The notes beneath the pieces are model-generated. The model was not told the DNA's origin. It saw only the letters and a list, made by a program, of their open reading frames with translations, and did no database searches. The position numbers and the translations under genes are program-made. Of a stretch of DNA of 64,000 bases, positions 35,568 through 44,512 are shown in pieces; the first letter of the stretch is position 1; every line of letters begins with the position of its first letter. Source of the DNA: Agrococcus baldri (lineage in GTDB: Bacteria > Actinomycetota > Actinomycetes > Actinomycetales > Microbacteriaceae). Where the stretch lies: positions 54,363 to 118,362 of the forward strand of contig BJUU01000008.1 of the NCBI GenBank assembly GCA_007988785.1. Direction: 5' to 3'.

Positions 35568-36305
35568 TCAGTGGTGGTCGTGGTGCTCGACGGTCGCCGC
35601 GACGGGCGTCGCGCCGGGCCGCGACCACTGCGGGGTCGGGCGGCCGTCGGTGCTCCAAGCGGTGAAGGTGGGCGACTGCGGCCAGCCGGCGGGGGAGTCC
35701 TCCCACTGCTCCTGCCGGCCGTAGGCGGTCATGTCGGCGATCGCCATCGAGCTCATCATCGCCTCGACGCCGCGGCCGGTGATCCAGTTCGTCGCGAAGA
35801 TGCGGTCGCCGCGCCGCAGCAGCGAGACGTAGGCGCCCTCGGTGTCGGGCCCGAGCAGCGGGTCGTCGACCTCGCGGTTCGAGAACCACGGATGCGTGTA
35901 CCCCATGAAGTCGCGGAAGGGTGCGAGCTCGGCCCACGGCCCCCGGCTCAGCACGGCGAAGGAGATGCCGCGCGCGTTCGGGTAGGAGGCGTCGTGGAAG
36001 TCCCAAATGGTGGCGGTGCAGCCCTCGCACTGGCCCTCGACCGGCTGCCCGTCGTGCCACATGTGCTTGTAGAGCACGAGCTGCGGGCGGCCGTCGAAGA
36101 GCTCGAGCAGCGGGGTGCTGCCGTGCTCGCCGAGGAGCTCGACGTTCGGCACCTCGGTCATCGGCAGTCGGCGGCGGGCGGCGGCGATCGCGTCGCCCTC
36201 GCGGGTGTGGGCCTTCTCGCGGTCGAGCAGCGCGAGCCTGGCGGCCCGCCAGGTCTCGCGGTCGACGACGTCGGGCGCAGGGGTGGTCTCGTCGATGGGC
36301 GTCAT
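35568..36305 (-). CDS. DUF899 thioredoxin-like protein
   Basis: 245 residues. The central LVLYKHMWHDGQPVEGQCEGCTATIWDFHDA segment (given here only as landmark pieces LVLYKHMW and CEGCT) and GYTHPWFSNREVDDP, with the later IFATNWITGRGVEAM, identify DUF899. CEGC takes the place of a thioredoxin active site. His-rich C-terminus EHHDHH. Function unknown; possibly thiol or organic-molecule detoxification. The start has a TAACAT -10 box inside a 21-bp palindrome. Confidence 0.85.
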   Translation of the reverse strand: MTPIDETTPAPDVVDRETWRAARLALLDREKAHTREGDAIAAARRRLPMTEVPNVELLGEHGSTPLLELFDGRPQLVLYKHMWHDGQPVEGQCEGCTATIWDFHDASYPNARGISFAVLSRGPWAELAPFRDFMGYTHPWFSNREVDDPLLGPDTEGAYVSLLRRGDRIFATNWITGRGVEAMMSSMAIADMTAYGRQEQWEDSPAGWPQSPTFTAWSTDGRPTPQWSRPGATPVAATVEHHDHH

Positions 36306-36310
36306 GCGCC

Positions 36311-36331
36311 GATGTTAACGCTGTTCACATC
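36311..36331 (-). promoter_or_regulatory. 21-bp palindromic operator over the DUF899-VOC promoter
   Basis: Halves GATGTTAAC and GTTCACATC, one mismatched pair, three-base centre. It contains the -10 box TAACAT (36312-36317, minus strand) placed six bases before the ATG, so a bound repressor (ArsR/TetR-size) would block transcription. No regulator gene is adjacent. Confidence 0.7.
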
Positions 36332-36367
36332 GTGGCGGAACCCCGGCTGGAGCCTCGCCGCTCGACT

Positions 36368-36416
36368 GACCCTGCGGCACCATGAGCGGATCAGCCGCTC
36401 AACGGGTCGCAGGGTC
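36368..36416 (-). terminator. Two-tier hairpin after gdhA
   Basis: Outer stem GACCCTGCG/CGCAGGGTC (36368-36376, 36408-36416), inner stem GAGCGG/CCGCTC (36384-36389, 36395-36400). It lies 27 bp after the gdhA stop on the minus strand; no U tract. Confidence 0.65.
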
Positions 36417-36442
36417 CGTCGAACCTGCGGTGGGGGAGAGGC

Positions 36443-37873
<1,431 letters not shown>

Positions 37874-38497
37874 TCATCGGCCGGCCGCGAGCACGCCCTC
37901 CAGGCCCGCCTCCGGCCGCCTGCCCGTGAGGTACCGCAGCGCCTCGACGCCGACATGACGGGCGGATGCGTTCACCGCGGCCAGGTGCAGCGCGTCGATC
38001 AGGTGCGCGGTCGGCGGCGTCCACTCGAGGCCGGCCGCGTCGGCGATGTCGACGCCGTGCACGGTGAGCTCGAACACGCGCGTGCGCAGGTACTCGCCGA
38101 GCGGCATGGCGACGCCGTCGCCCGCCCCGATCGCGATGCGCCGCTCGGGGCCTGCGGCATCGACCGCCGCGATGGCGGCGCTCGCGAGCCGGGCGAGGGC
38201 GCTCGGCAGGTCGTCGCCGAGCTGCTGGGCCGCGGCCTTGCCGCGCAGGGCGATCGCCTCGTCGTCGCCCTGCCGTCGCAGCACCAGCTCGAGGTACTCG
38301 CTCGCCGAGCGCACCGTGCTGGCTGCCGGCTCCGGCGCCGCCAGGTAGTCGGTGACCGTGCTGATCGCCCGCGAGGCGTGGCCGATGAGCTCGCGCAGGC
38401 TCCACTCGCCGAGACCGGGCCCGTCGAGGCGGTCGGCGGGCACGCGGTCGACCAGGGTGCAGAGCTCGAGGGCGGCCAGCTTGAAGTGCTCGATCAT
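37874..38497 (-). CDS. TIGR03083/DinB-like protein with maleylpyruvate isomerase fold
   Basis: 207 residues. GLGEWSLRELIGHASRAISTVTDYL (about 29-53) carries the first metal His and RTRVFELTVHGVDIADAAG (about 139-157) the second His region, as in mycothiol-dependent maleylpyruvate isomerase N-terminal domains. Start uncertain: no clear ribosome site is visible before the ATG at 38497. Related in fold, but not closely, to the protein at 6464. Actual substrate unknown. Confidence 0.75.
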   Translation of the reverse strand: MIEHFKLAALELCTLVDRVPADRLDGPGLGEWSLRELIGHASRAISTVTDYLAAPEPAASTVRSASEYLELVLRRQGDDEAIALRGKAAAQQLGDDLPSALARLASAAIAAVDAAGPERRIAIGAGDGVAMPLGEYLRTRVFELTVHGVDIADAAGLEWTPPTAHLIDALHLAAVNASARHVGVEALRYLTGRRPEAGLEGVLAAGR

Positions 38498-38568
38498 CAG
38501 GGCATGCTCGCAGGCGGCGACCTCGCCCCGCCAGCCGGCGCCCTCGGCTCGCCGGGCGGCGGGGCGAG

Positions 38569-38574
38569 CAGAAT
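38569..38574 (+). promoter_or_regulatory. -10 box CAGAAT, leaderless GNAT gene
   Basis: Six bases before the ATG at 38581. Confidence 0.5.
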
Positions 38575-38580
38575 GGGCGC

Positions 38581-39225
38581 ATGAGCACCGAGAGCACCCA
38601 CCGGCCGGGCATCCTCGACGCGCCCGTGCTGACGCATCCGCTCGTCGTGCTCGAACCGCTCGCACACGCGCACGCGCACGATCTCGTCGCCGCCGCGGCC
38701 GAGGGAGAGCTGTGGCGGCGCGCCTGGTACACCTCGGTGCCCGCGCCCGAGGCCGCGGCGATGGCCGCCGAGATCGAGCGCCGGCTGGCGCTGCACGAGG
38801 CGGGCTCGATGGTGCCGTGGGCGATCGTCGTCGGCGGCCGCGCGATCGGCATGACCACCTACATGCACATCGACGCCGCGACGCCGCGGCTCGAGATCGG
38901 CTCGACGTGGATGGCCGTCTCGGCGCAGGGCACGGGCGTGAACGCGGCGATGAAGCTGCGGATGCTCGAGCGCGCCTTCGACGTGCTGGGCTGCGTGGCC
39001 GTGGAGTTCCGCACGCACCTCCACAACCGGCAGTCGCGGGATGCGATCGAGCGGCTGGGGGCGAAGCAGGACGGCGTGCTGCGCAGCCACCTGCTGCACG
39101 CCGGGGCGCTGCGCGACACGGTCGTGTACTCGATCATCGCGAGCGAGTGGCCGGCGGTGCGGCTCGGGCTCGAGGCGCGGCTGGCGGCGCGGCCGCCGTC
39201 GGGCACGTCGGGCGGCACGACCTAG
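38581..39225 (+). CDS. GNAT family N-acetyltransferase (RimJ/RimL-like)
   Basis: 214 residues. The acetyl-CoA domain is of the RimJ/RimL type: WAIVVGGRAIGMTTYMHID, RLEIGSTWMAVSAQGTGVNAAMKL (the Q-G-T-G-V-N loop binds CoA pyrophosphate) and VEFRTHLHNRQSRDAIERLGAK. The likely targets are amino groups of proteins or small molecules; none can be assigned. Its stop lies nine bases before the chorismate mutase ATG. Confidence 0.88.
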   Translation: MSTESTHRPGILDAPVLTHPLVVLEPLAHAHAHDLVAAAAEGELWRRAWYTSVPAPEAAAMAAEIERRLALHEAGSMVPWAIVVGGRAIGMTTYMHIDAATPRLEIGSTWMAVSAQGTGVNAAMKLRMLERAFDVLGCVAVEFRTHLHNRQSRDAIERLGAKQDGVLRSHLLHAGALRDTVVYSIIASEWPAVRLGLEARLAARPPSGTSGGTT

Positions 39226-39228
39226 GCT
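39223..39228 (+). promoter_or_regulatory. -10 box TAGGCT, leaderless chorismate mutase gene
   Basis: Overlaps the stop codon of the GNAT gene and lies six bases before the ATG at 39235. Confidence 0.6.
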
Positions 39229-39234
39229 GGAGGC

Positions 39235-39525
39235 ATGGGCACTCCTGACGAGCAGCTGCAGCGCTACCGGCGCTCGATCGACAACGTCGACGCGGTGCTG
39301 ATCCACGCGCTCGCGGAGCGCTTCAAGCTCACGCAGCAGGTGGGGGTGCTGAAGGCCGAGCACGGCATGCCGCCGAGCGACCCCGGCCGTGAGCAGCAGC
39401 AGATCGGGCGGCTGCGCAGGCTCGCCGAGGAGGCCGACCTCGACCCCGAGTTCGCCGAGAAGTTCCTGAACTTCGTGATCGCCGAGGTCATCCACCACCA
39501 CGAGCGGATCGCGGGCGCCGAGTAG
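39235..39525 (+). CDS. Chorismate mutase (AroQ class)
   Basis: 96 residues, all-helical AroQ type: RRSIDNVDAVLIHALAERFKLTQQVGVLKAEHG with the expected Arg (RRSID), Arg/Lys (AERFKLTQQVG) and Lys (LKAEHG) active-site residues, then FAEKFLNFVIAEVIHHHERI. It rearranges chorismate to prephenate for phenylalanine and tyrosine. It is the short cytosolic form with no signal peptide or fused domain. Confidence 0.92.
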   Translation: MGTPDEQLQRYRRSIDNVDAVLIHALAERFKLTQQVGVLKAEHGMPPSDPGREQQQIGRLRRLAEEADLDPEFAEKFLNFVIAEVIHHHERIAGAE

Positions 39526-39596
39526 CGGCCGAAGGCTCGTCCGCTGGACGGCGTGGTCGCAGCGCCCAGTCCAATCGGCGTGCAGTCCGCGACGCG

Positions 39597-40094
39597 TCAG
39601 CCGCGGTAGAAGCCGGTTCCACCTGTGCGGGTCAGTGCGCGCTGGTTCTCCTCACGGACCATTCCGGCCGTGAGGAACAGGTCGACGAACCACCAGATCG
39701 CAGCCGCGAACAGCATTGGCACGCCGATCACGAAGAATGAGAGAGGAACGCCGAGGAGCCAGAGGAGCAGTTGCGTGATCGCGGAGCCGGTCCGCCCCAG
39801 GTAGAAGCGGTGCGCGCCGAACGGAGGCAGGAGGAGCAGCAGCAGGTAGGCGACAGCCGTGTCCTTGGCCGGCGCGTGGTGCACGTGATGCACGACGTAC
39901 TGCTGCGGCTGGGTCGGAACCGGATGGTGCTGATAGCGACGATCGAGCGTCTGAGGCGGCAGCGAGGTCGGGGTCGGGGTCACGACTTCGACGCCGCTCC
40001 CCGCTGGTGCCGGTGCGCCCCATCGTTGGCCATCCCACCAGCGACGACGCCCCTGTGGGTCGTCGTACCAACCTGGGGGCGGCATCCTGCTCAT
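39597..40094 (-). CDS. DUF2510-TM2 domain protein
   Basis: 165 residues. N-terminal DUF2510 motif PPGWYDDPQGRRRWWDGQRWG (landmarks GWYDDP and WWDGQRWG), a Pro/His/Gln-rich linker (YQHHPVPTQPQQYVVHHVHH), then the TM2 domain with GAHRFYLGRTGSAITQLLLW and two TM helices. Membrane protein of unknown function. CATAGT lies eight bases before the ATG. It forms a tandem pair with the 210-residue paralog upstream. Confidence 0.85.
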   Translation of the reverse strand: MSRMPPPGWYDDPQGRRRWWDGQRWGAPAPAGSGVEVVTPTPTSLPPQTLDRRYQHHPVPTQPQQYVVHHVHHAPAKDTAVAYLLLLLLPPFGAHRFYLGRTGSAITQLLLWLLGVPLSFFVIGVPMLFAAAIWWFVDLFLTAGMVREENQRALTRTGGTGFYRG

Positions 40095-40102
40095 GACCGA
40101 AG

Positions 40103-40108
40103 ACTATG
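40103..40108 (-). promoter_or_regulatory. -10 box CATAGT before the TM2 gene
   Basis: Eight bases before the ATG at 40094, slightly longer than the usual six. Confidence 0.4.
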
Positions 40109-40136
40109 GCCGAGGATGGCTCGTGTTCGTCGGATT

Positions 40137-40161
40137 GAGCGAGTCCTGAGGTGACTCGCTC
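40137..40161 (-). terminator. Hairpin between the two TM2 genes
   Basis: Perfect GAGCGAGTC/GACTCGCTC stem with seven-base loop, 45 bp after the stop of the upstream paralog. Confidence 0.65.
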
Positions 40162-40205
40162 AGGCCGCCGAACGGGGCCGCTGCACGACGCGCGTTGCGG
40201 CGTGA

Positions 40206-40838
40206 TCAGCGGTGCGCTCGGCGCACGATGGAGGGCAGACGGAAGAGGTCGCTGACCCACCAGATCGCGGCGGCGGCGGGCACCGCGAGCAGCCACATCG
40301 GCGCGGTGCTGTCGGTCAGCACGACCACGGCGCCCGCGGCGGCGAACGACAGCATCATCTGCACGATGCCGGAGCCGAGCCGCCCGAGGTAGTAGCGGTG
40401 GGCGCCCAGCAGCCCGAGCGCGACCAGCAGCACGTACGCCGTGGCGAGCTGCTTGCCGGTGCGCGGCTGCTCGTCGGCTGCGGCCCATGGCGCGCCGCCG
40501 GTCGGCGCCCCCGTTCCCGGTCGTCGCAGGTCGGCACGCGGCGAGGGCGAGCCCGGCCCGCGGATCGGCGCCGGAGAGGCGCCGCCCGCCGCTGGCCGCG
40601 GCAGCGAGCCCGAGGGCCGCTCGGGCTGCTCGCCCTTCGCACGGTTCGCGCGCCCGCCGGCCGTCGGATCGAAGGTGAGCGAGCGGTCGAGCGTCGGCCG
40701 CTGCGGTCGCGCCTCCGGCCTGGCCACCTCGCCGGGCTCCGCCCAGGCGGCGTACGCGCCCCAGTGCTTGCCGTCCCACCAGCGGCGGCGGCCGTCGGGA
40801 TCGTCGTACCAGCCTGGCTCCGCGGGCGTGGTGGGCAT
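40206..40838 (-). CDS. DUF2510-TM2 domain protein, tandem paralog
   Basis: 210 residues: DUF2510 motif GWYDDPDGRRRWWDGKHWG at the N-terminus, a long Pro/Gly/Arg-rich linker (about 35-130), then the TM2 core GAHRYYLGRLGSGIVQMML and two hydrophobic segments. The linker is about 45 residues longer than in the downstream paralog and is the main difference. TACACT lies six bases before the ATG. Confidence 0.85.
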   Translation of the reverse strand: MPTTPAEPGWYDDPDGRRRWWDGKHWGAYAAWAEPGEVARPEARPQRPTLDRSLTFDPTAGGRANRAKGEQPERPSGSLPRPAAGGASPAPIRGPGSPSPRADLRRPGTGAPTGGAPWAAADEQPRTGKQLATAYVLLVALGLLGAHRYYLGRLGSGIVQMMLSFAAAGAVVVLTDSTAPMWLLAVPAAAAIWWVSDLFRLPSIVRRAHR

Positions 40839-40844
40839 GCCACC

Positions 40845-40850
40845 AGTGTA
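40845..40850 (-). promoter_or_regulatory. -10 box TACACT, leaderless TM2 gene
   Basis: Six bases before the ATG at 40838. Confidence 0.55.
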
Positions 40851-40894
40851 GAGAGCGAGCGCGCCCGCGTTCGCGGACGGCGCGACGGCTGCGC

Positions 40895-41362
40895 TCAGGC
40901 GGCCTCGGCCGCCGCGGCGATGTCGTCGAGGTCCTGCTGCATCATCTTCCGCGTCATCGACGCGCCGATGCCGCTGGTCAGCTTCGCCGCCGCCCGCTGC
41001 AGCCATGAGGGCGAGACGTAGCGCCCGCTGAAGCGCATGCGCAGCAGCGTCGCCGCTCCGCCGTCAGCCGGCTCGAGCGTGAACTCGGTGCGGTAGGCGA
41101 GGCCGTGGGCCTCGGCGGCGAGCATCGTCGAGCGCCCCTCGTCGATGCCGACGACCTCGAGCTCCTCGGTCGACTCCCCGCCCATCGCCTTCCGCGTCTC
41201 CTGCCAGCGCGTGCCGATCGTGAAGCCGACGCCCGCGAGCCGCTCGACGCGGGTCACGCCCGACAGCACCGCCTCGAAGCCCTCCACGTCCGTGAGCACG
41301 CGCCACACCGCATCCGTGGACGCATCGATCGAGCGCTCGAGGCTCAGCGCGATGTCGCTCAT
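40895..41362 (-). CDS. SRPBCC family protein
   Basis: 155 residues with LERSIDASTDAVWRVLTDVEGFEAVLSGV, RWQETRKAMGGESTEELEVVG and a C-terminal helix QQDLDDIAAAAEAA: a START-like fold closer to coenzyme-Q-binding/polyketide cyclase-like proteins than to the SRPBCC pair at 20.8 kb. ATGA overlap with the DUF1761 gene couples translation. It may bind a lipid linked to that membrane protein. Confidence 0.85.
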   Translation of the reverse strand: MSDIALSLERSIDASTDAVWRVLTDVEGFEAVLSGVTRVERLAGVGFTIGTRWQETRKAMGGESTEELEVVGIDEGRSTMLAAEAHGLAYRTEFTLEPADGGAATLLRMRFSGRYVSPSWLQRAAAKLTSGIGASMTRKMMQQDLDDIAAAAEAA

Positions 41363-41793
41363 GCGGGCGGCCAGACGCCGATGACGAGCGCCATCGCGGT
41401 GATCACGAGCAGCTCGTTGAGCGCCGTGTGGCCGGTGACGCGGAAGCCGCGCGGGTCGAACGCGTCGTGCACGACCACGCGCGCGAGGGTGAAGCCTGCG
41501 AACAGGATCCAGCCGGTGATGAGCGCGTTGAGCAGGAAGCTGCCGCCGTAGAACTCCTGCGAGATCCAGGCGGCGCCCGCCAGCACCCACGCGGTCACGA
41601 ACGCGCAGACGATGATCAGCGGGTAGACCCAGGGCTTCGGGCCCCTGGCGACCGACTCGTCGGTGTGGCCGATGGCCTTCATCCAGGCGGTGCCGAGCAC
41701 CTTCGGGTGGTAGTAGACGAAGCCGACCAGCATCGCCGCGACCGTGGCGAGCAGGACGGCCCAGATGTTGACGGCGGGCACGGTGAGCTCCAT
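41359..41793 (-). CDS. DUF1761 membrane protein
   Basis: 144 residues, four TM segments; NIWAVLLATVAAMLVGFVYYHPKVLGTAWMKAIGH (landmarks YYHPKVLG and W) is the DUF1761 signature. Function unknown. TATGCT lies six bases before the ATG. First gene of the two-gene operon with the SRPBCC protein. Confidence 0.87.
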   Translation of the reverse strand: MELTVPAVNIWAVLLATVAAMLVGFVYYHPKVLGTAWMKAIGHTDESVARGPKPWVYPLIIVCAFVTAWVLAGAAWISQEFYGGSFLLNALITGWILFAGFTLARVVVHDAFDPRGFRVTGHTALNELLVITAMALVIGVWPPA

Positions 41794-41799
41794 GGCTGA

Positions 41800-41805
41800 A
41801 GCATA
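41800..41805 (-). promoter_or_regulatory. -10 box TATGCT, leaderless DUF1761 gene
   Basis: Six bases before the ATG at 41793. Confidence 0.5.
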
Positions 41806-41837
41806 GATCGGCGCCGCCGCCCGCGCGCGCCGGCGTT

Positions 41838-41896
41838 CAACCGGATATGACGCTGTTCGGATCGCTCATCGGCCCGAACAGCGTCATATCCGGTTG
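41838..41896 (-). terminator. 23-bp perfect inverted repeat after purL
   Basis: Arms 41838-41860 and 41874-41896 (outer CAACCGGATATG/CATATCCGGTTG) with a 13-base loop, 110 bp beyond the purL stop. The longest perfect palindromic stem in the window; a terminator or a repeat element. Confidence 0.75.
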
Positions 41897-41912
41897 GCGA
41901 ACGGTGGGCAAT

Positions 41913-41960
41913 GGCGGATGCGTCCGGCAGGCGGAGTGGCGGATGCTTGCGACAGGCGGA
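41913..41960. repeat. Two near-identical 23-bp direct repeats
   Basis: GGCGGATGC-core copies at 41913-41935 and 41938-41960 (three differences) ending CAGGCGGA; a third degenerate copy follows. They lie between the purL stop and its hairpin. Confidence 0.7.
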
Positions 41961-42005
41961 AGCTCGGATGGGCGGCAGGCGAACCGGCGGAGCGGCGAGC
42001 CCGGC

Positions 42006-44294
42006 CTAGGCGAAGCGGGCGAGCGGCTCCCGGTTCGCGGCGCGCAGCTCGTCGAGCGTGAGCGTCGCGACATCCTGGATCTCGACCGTGCCGCTCGTGG
42101 CGTCGGTCACGCCGATGCGCAGCACCGGCACGCCCCGCGCCTCGCACATGCCGGTGAACTTCACCTCGTCCTCGCGGGCGACGGCGACGATCGCGCGCGC
42201 ACCCGACTCCGAGAACAGCGCCGCCGTCTCGTCGACGCCGTCGCGCTCTACGATCGAGTCGAGCCAGATGCGCGCGCCGATGCCGAAGCGCAGCGCGCCC
42301 TCGACGACCGCCATGCCGAGGCCGCCCTCCGAGAGGTCGTGCGCGGCGGTCGCGAGCCCGTCGAACGCGATGCCCTGCATGAGCCCGGCGAGCCGCTGCT
42401 CGGCGGCGAGGTCGACGCGCGGCGGCACGCCGCCGAGGTGGTCGTGGATCGCGCCCGCCCATGCCGAGCCGTCGAGCTCGTCGCGAGTGGTGCCGAGCAG
42501 GAACAGCGCCTGCCCGTCGTCCTGCCAGCCAGAGGGGATGCGGCGGTCGACGTCGTCGATGAGGCCCAGCACGCCGACGACGGGCGTCGGGTGGATCTGC
42601 GTCTCGCCCGTCTGGTTGTAGAAGGAGACGTTGCCGCCCGTGACCGGGATGCCGAGCTCGACGCAGCCGTCGGCGAGGCCGTCGACCGCCTCGGAGAACT
42701 GCCACATGACCGCCGGGATCTCGGGGTTGCCGAAGTTCAGGCAGTCGCTCACGCCCACGGGCGTGGCGCCGGTGACGGCGACGTTGCGGTACGACTCGGC
42801 GAGCGCCGCCTTCGCGCCCTCGCGCGGGTCGAGCTGGCAGTAGCGGCCGTTGGCGTCGACCGAGACGGCGAAGCCGAGCCCCGATTCCTCGTCGATGCGC
42901 ACCATGCCCGCGTCGTCGGGCATCGACAGGGCGGTGTTGCCGAGCACGTAGTCGTCGTACTGCGAGGTGATCCAGGATGCGTCGGCCAGGTTGGGGCTGC
43001 CGGTGAGCGTGCGCAGCTGGTCGCCGAGCGCCGCGCCGGTGGCGCGCGGCAGCGTCGAGGCGCTGTCCGCCTGCAGCGCGTCCTGCCACATCGGGCGCTC
43101 CATCGGGCGCTCGTAGACGGGCGAGTCGATCGCGACCGTCTTCGGGTCGACGTCGACGATCGTCTCGCCGGAGTGCGTGATGACGAGCCGGCCGTCGCCC
43201 GTGACCTCGCCGAGCACGCTGGTCTCGACATCCCACTTCGCGGTGATCGCCAGGAACTCGTCGAGCCTGTCGGGCGAGACGATGCCCATCATGCGCTCCT
43301 GCGACTCCGACATGAGGATCTCCTCCGCCGTCAGCGTCGGGTCGCGCAGCAGCACGTGGTCGAGCTCGACCTTCATGCCCGACTCGCCGTTCGCGGCGAG
43401 CTCGCTCGTGGCGCACGAGATGCCGGCGGCGCCCAGATCCTGGATGCCCTCGACGACGCCCGCGGCGTACAGCTCGAGGCAGCACTCGATGAGCACCTTC
43501 TCGGCGAAGGGGTCGCCCACCTGCACGGCGGGCCGCTTGGTGGGGCCCTCGTCCTCGAACGACTCGGAGGCCAGGATCGACGCACCGCCGATGCCGTCGC
43601 CGCCGGTGCGGGCGCCGAAGAGCACCACCTTGTTGCCGACGCCGGTGGCGTTCGCGAGGTGCAGATCCTCGTGCCGCAGCACGCCGACGGCGAGCGCGTT
43701 CACGAGCGGGTTGCCCTGGTAGACGGCGTCGAACACCGTCTCGCCGCCGATGTTCGGCAGGCCGAGGCAGTTGCCGTAGAACGAGATGCCGCCGACGACG
43801 CCGTGCACGACGCGCGCGGTGTCGGGGTGCTCGATCGCGCCGAACCGCAGCGCATCCATCACCGCGACCGGCCGCGCGCCCATCGAGATGATGTCGCGCA
43901 CGATGCCGCCCACGCCCGTCGCGGCGCCCTGGAAGGGCTCGACGAACGAGGGGTGGTTGTGCGACTCGATCTTGAAGGTGACGGCCCAGCCCTCGCCGGC
44001 GTCGATGACGCCCGCGTTCTGGCCCATGCCGACCATGAGCCGCTCGCGCATCTCGGGCGTGACCTTCTCGCCGAAGCGGCGCAGGTGGGTCTTCGACGAC
44101 TTGTACGAGCAGTGCTCGCTCCACATCACCGAGTACATCGCGAGCTCGGCGCTCGTGGGCCGGCGACCGAGGATCGTCCTGATCCGCTCGTACTCGTCGG
44201 CCTTCAGCCCGAGGGCCGCGAAGGGCTGCTCGCGCTCCGGGGTCGCTGCGGCCACCTCGACGGTGTCACGGGGGGTGGTGCGGGATGCGGTCAC
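42006..44294 (-). CDS. purL: Phosphoribosylformylglycinamidine synthase, PurL subunit
   Basis: 762 residues, Gram-positive small-PurL length; it acts with PurS and PurQ to convert FGAR to FGAM with glutamine-derived ammonia. Landmarks: [44 protein letters not shown]-binding and [22 protein letters not shown] start with GAGGAG six bases upstream and a TAGGAT box at 44344-44349. It is separated by about 5.8 kb from purQ/purS. Confidence 0.96.
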   Translation of the reverse strand: MTASRTTPRDTVEVAAATPEREQPFAALGLKADEYERIRTILGRRPTSAELAMYSVMWSEHCSYKSSKTHLRRFGEKVTPEMRERLMVGMGQNAGVIDAGEGWAVTFKIESHNHPSFVEPFQGAATGVGGIVRDIISMGARPVAVMDALRFGAIEHPDTARVVHGVVGGISFYGNCLGLPNIGGETVFDAVYQGNPLVNALAVGVLRHEDLHLANATGVGNKVVLFGARTGGDGIGGASILASESFEDEGPTKRPAVQVGDPFAEKVLIECCLELYAAGVVEGIQDLGAAGISCATSELAANGESGMKVELDHVLLRDPTLTAEEILMSESQERMMGIVSPDRLDEFLAITAKWDVETSVLGEVTGDGRLVITHSGETIVDVDPKTVAIDSPVYERPMERPMWQDALQADSASTLPRATGAALGDQLRTLTGSPNLADASWITSQYDDYVLGNTALSMPDDAGMVRIDEESGLGFAVSVDANGRYCQLDPREGAKAALAESYRNVAVTGATPVGVSDCLNFGNPEIPAVMWQFSEAVDGLADGCVELGIPVTGGNVSFYNQTGETQIHPTPVVGVLGLIDDVDRRIPSGWQDDGQALFLLGTTRDELDGSAWAGAIHDHLGGVPPRVDLAAEQRLAGLMQGIAFDGLATAAHDLSEGGLGMAVVEGALRFGIGARIWLDSIVERDGVDETAALFSESGARAIVAVAREDEVKFTGMCEARGVPVLRIGVTDATSGTVEIQDVATLTLDELRAANREPLARFA

Positions 44295-44343
44295 GGCTCT
44301 CCTCGTCGTCGAGCCCTCGCGGGCTCTGCTCGGCGGTCCGCCA

Positions 44344-44349
44344 ATCCTA
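44344..44349 (-). promoter_or_regulatory. -10 box TAGGAT for purL
   Basis: Gives a leader of roughly 43 bases carrying GAGGAG. Confidence 0.45.
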
Positions 44350-44512
44350 TCGAGCGGGCGGATGCGTGCGGTCGCCGCAGTGCGCGCGACCGGACACGCC
44401 GGTTCACGCTCCGTTCACCGTGCCGCGATTCGGTGTGCTGTGGATCGCCTTGTCGGGGTCTGTGGAGGAACACCGAGCACGCCCCCTGCATTGCCATCGA
44501 CCAGGAGAAGCC

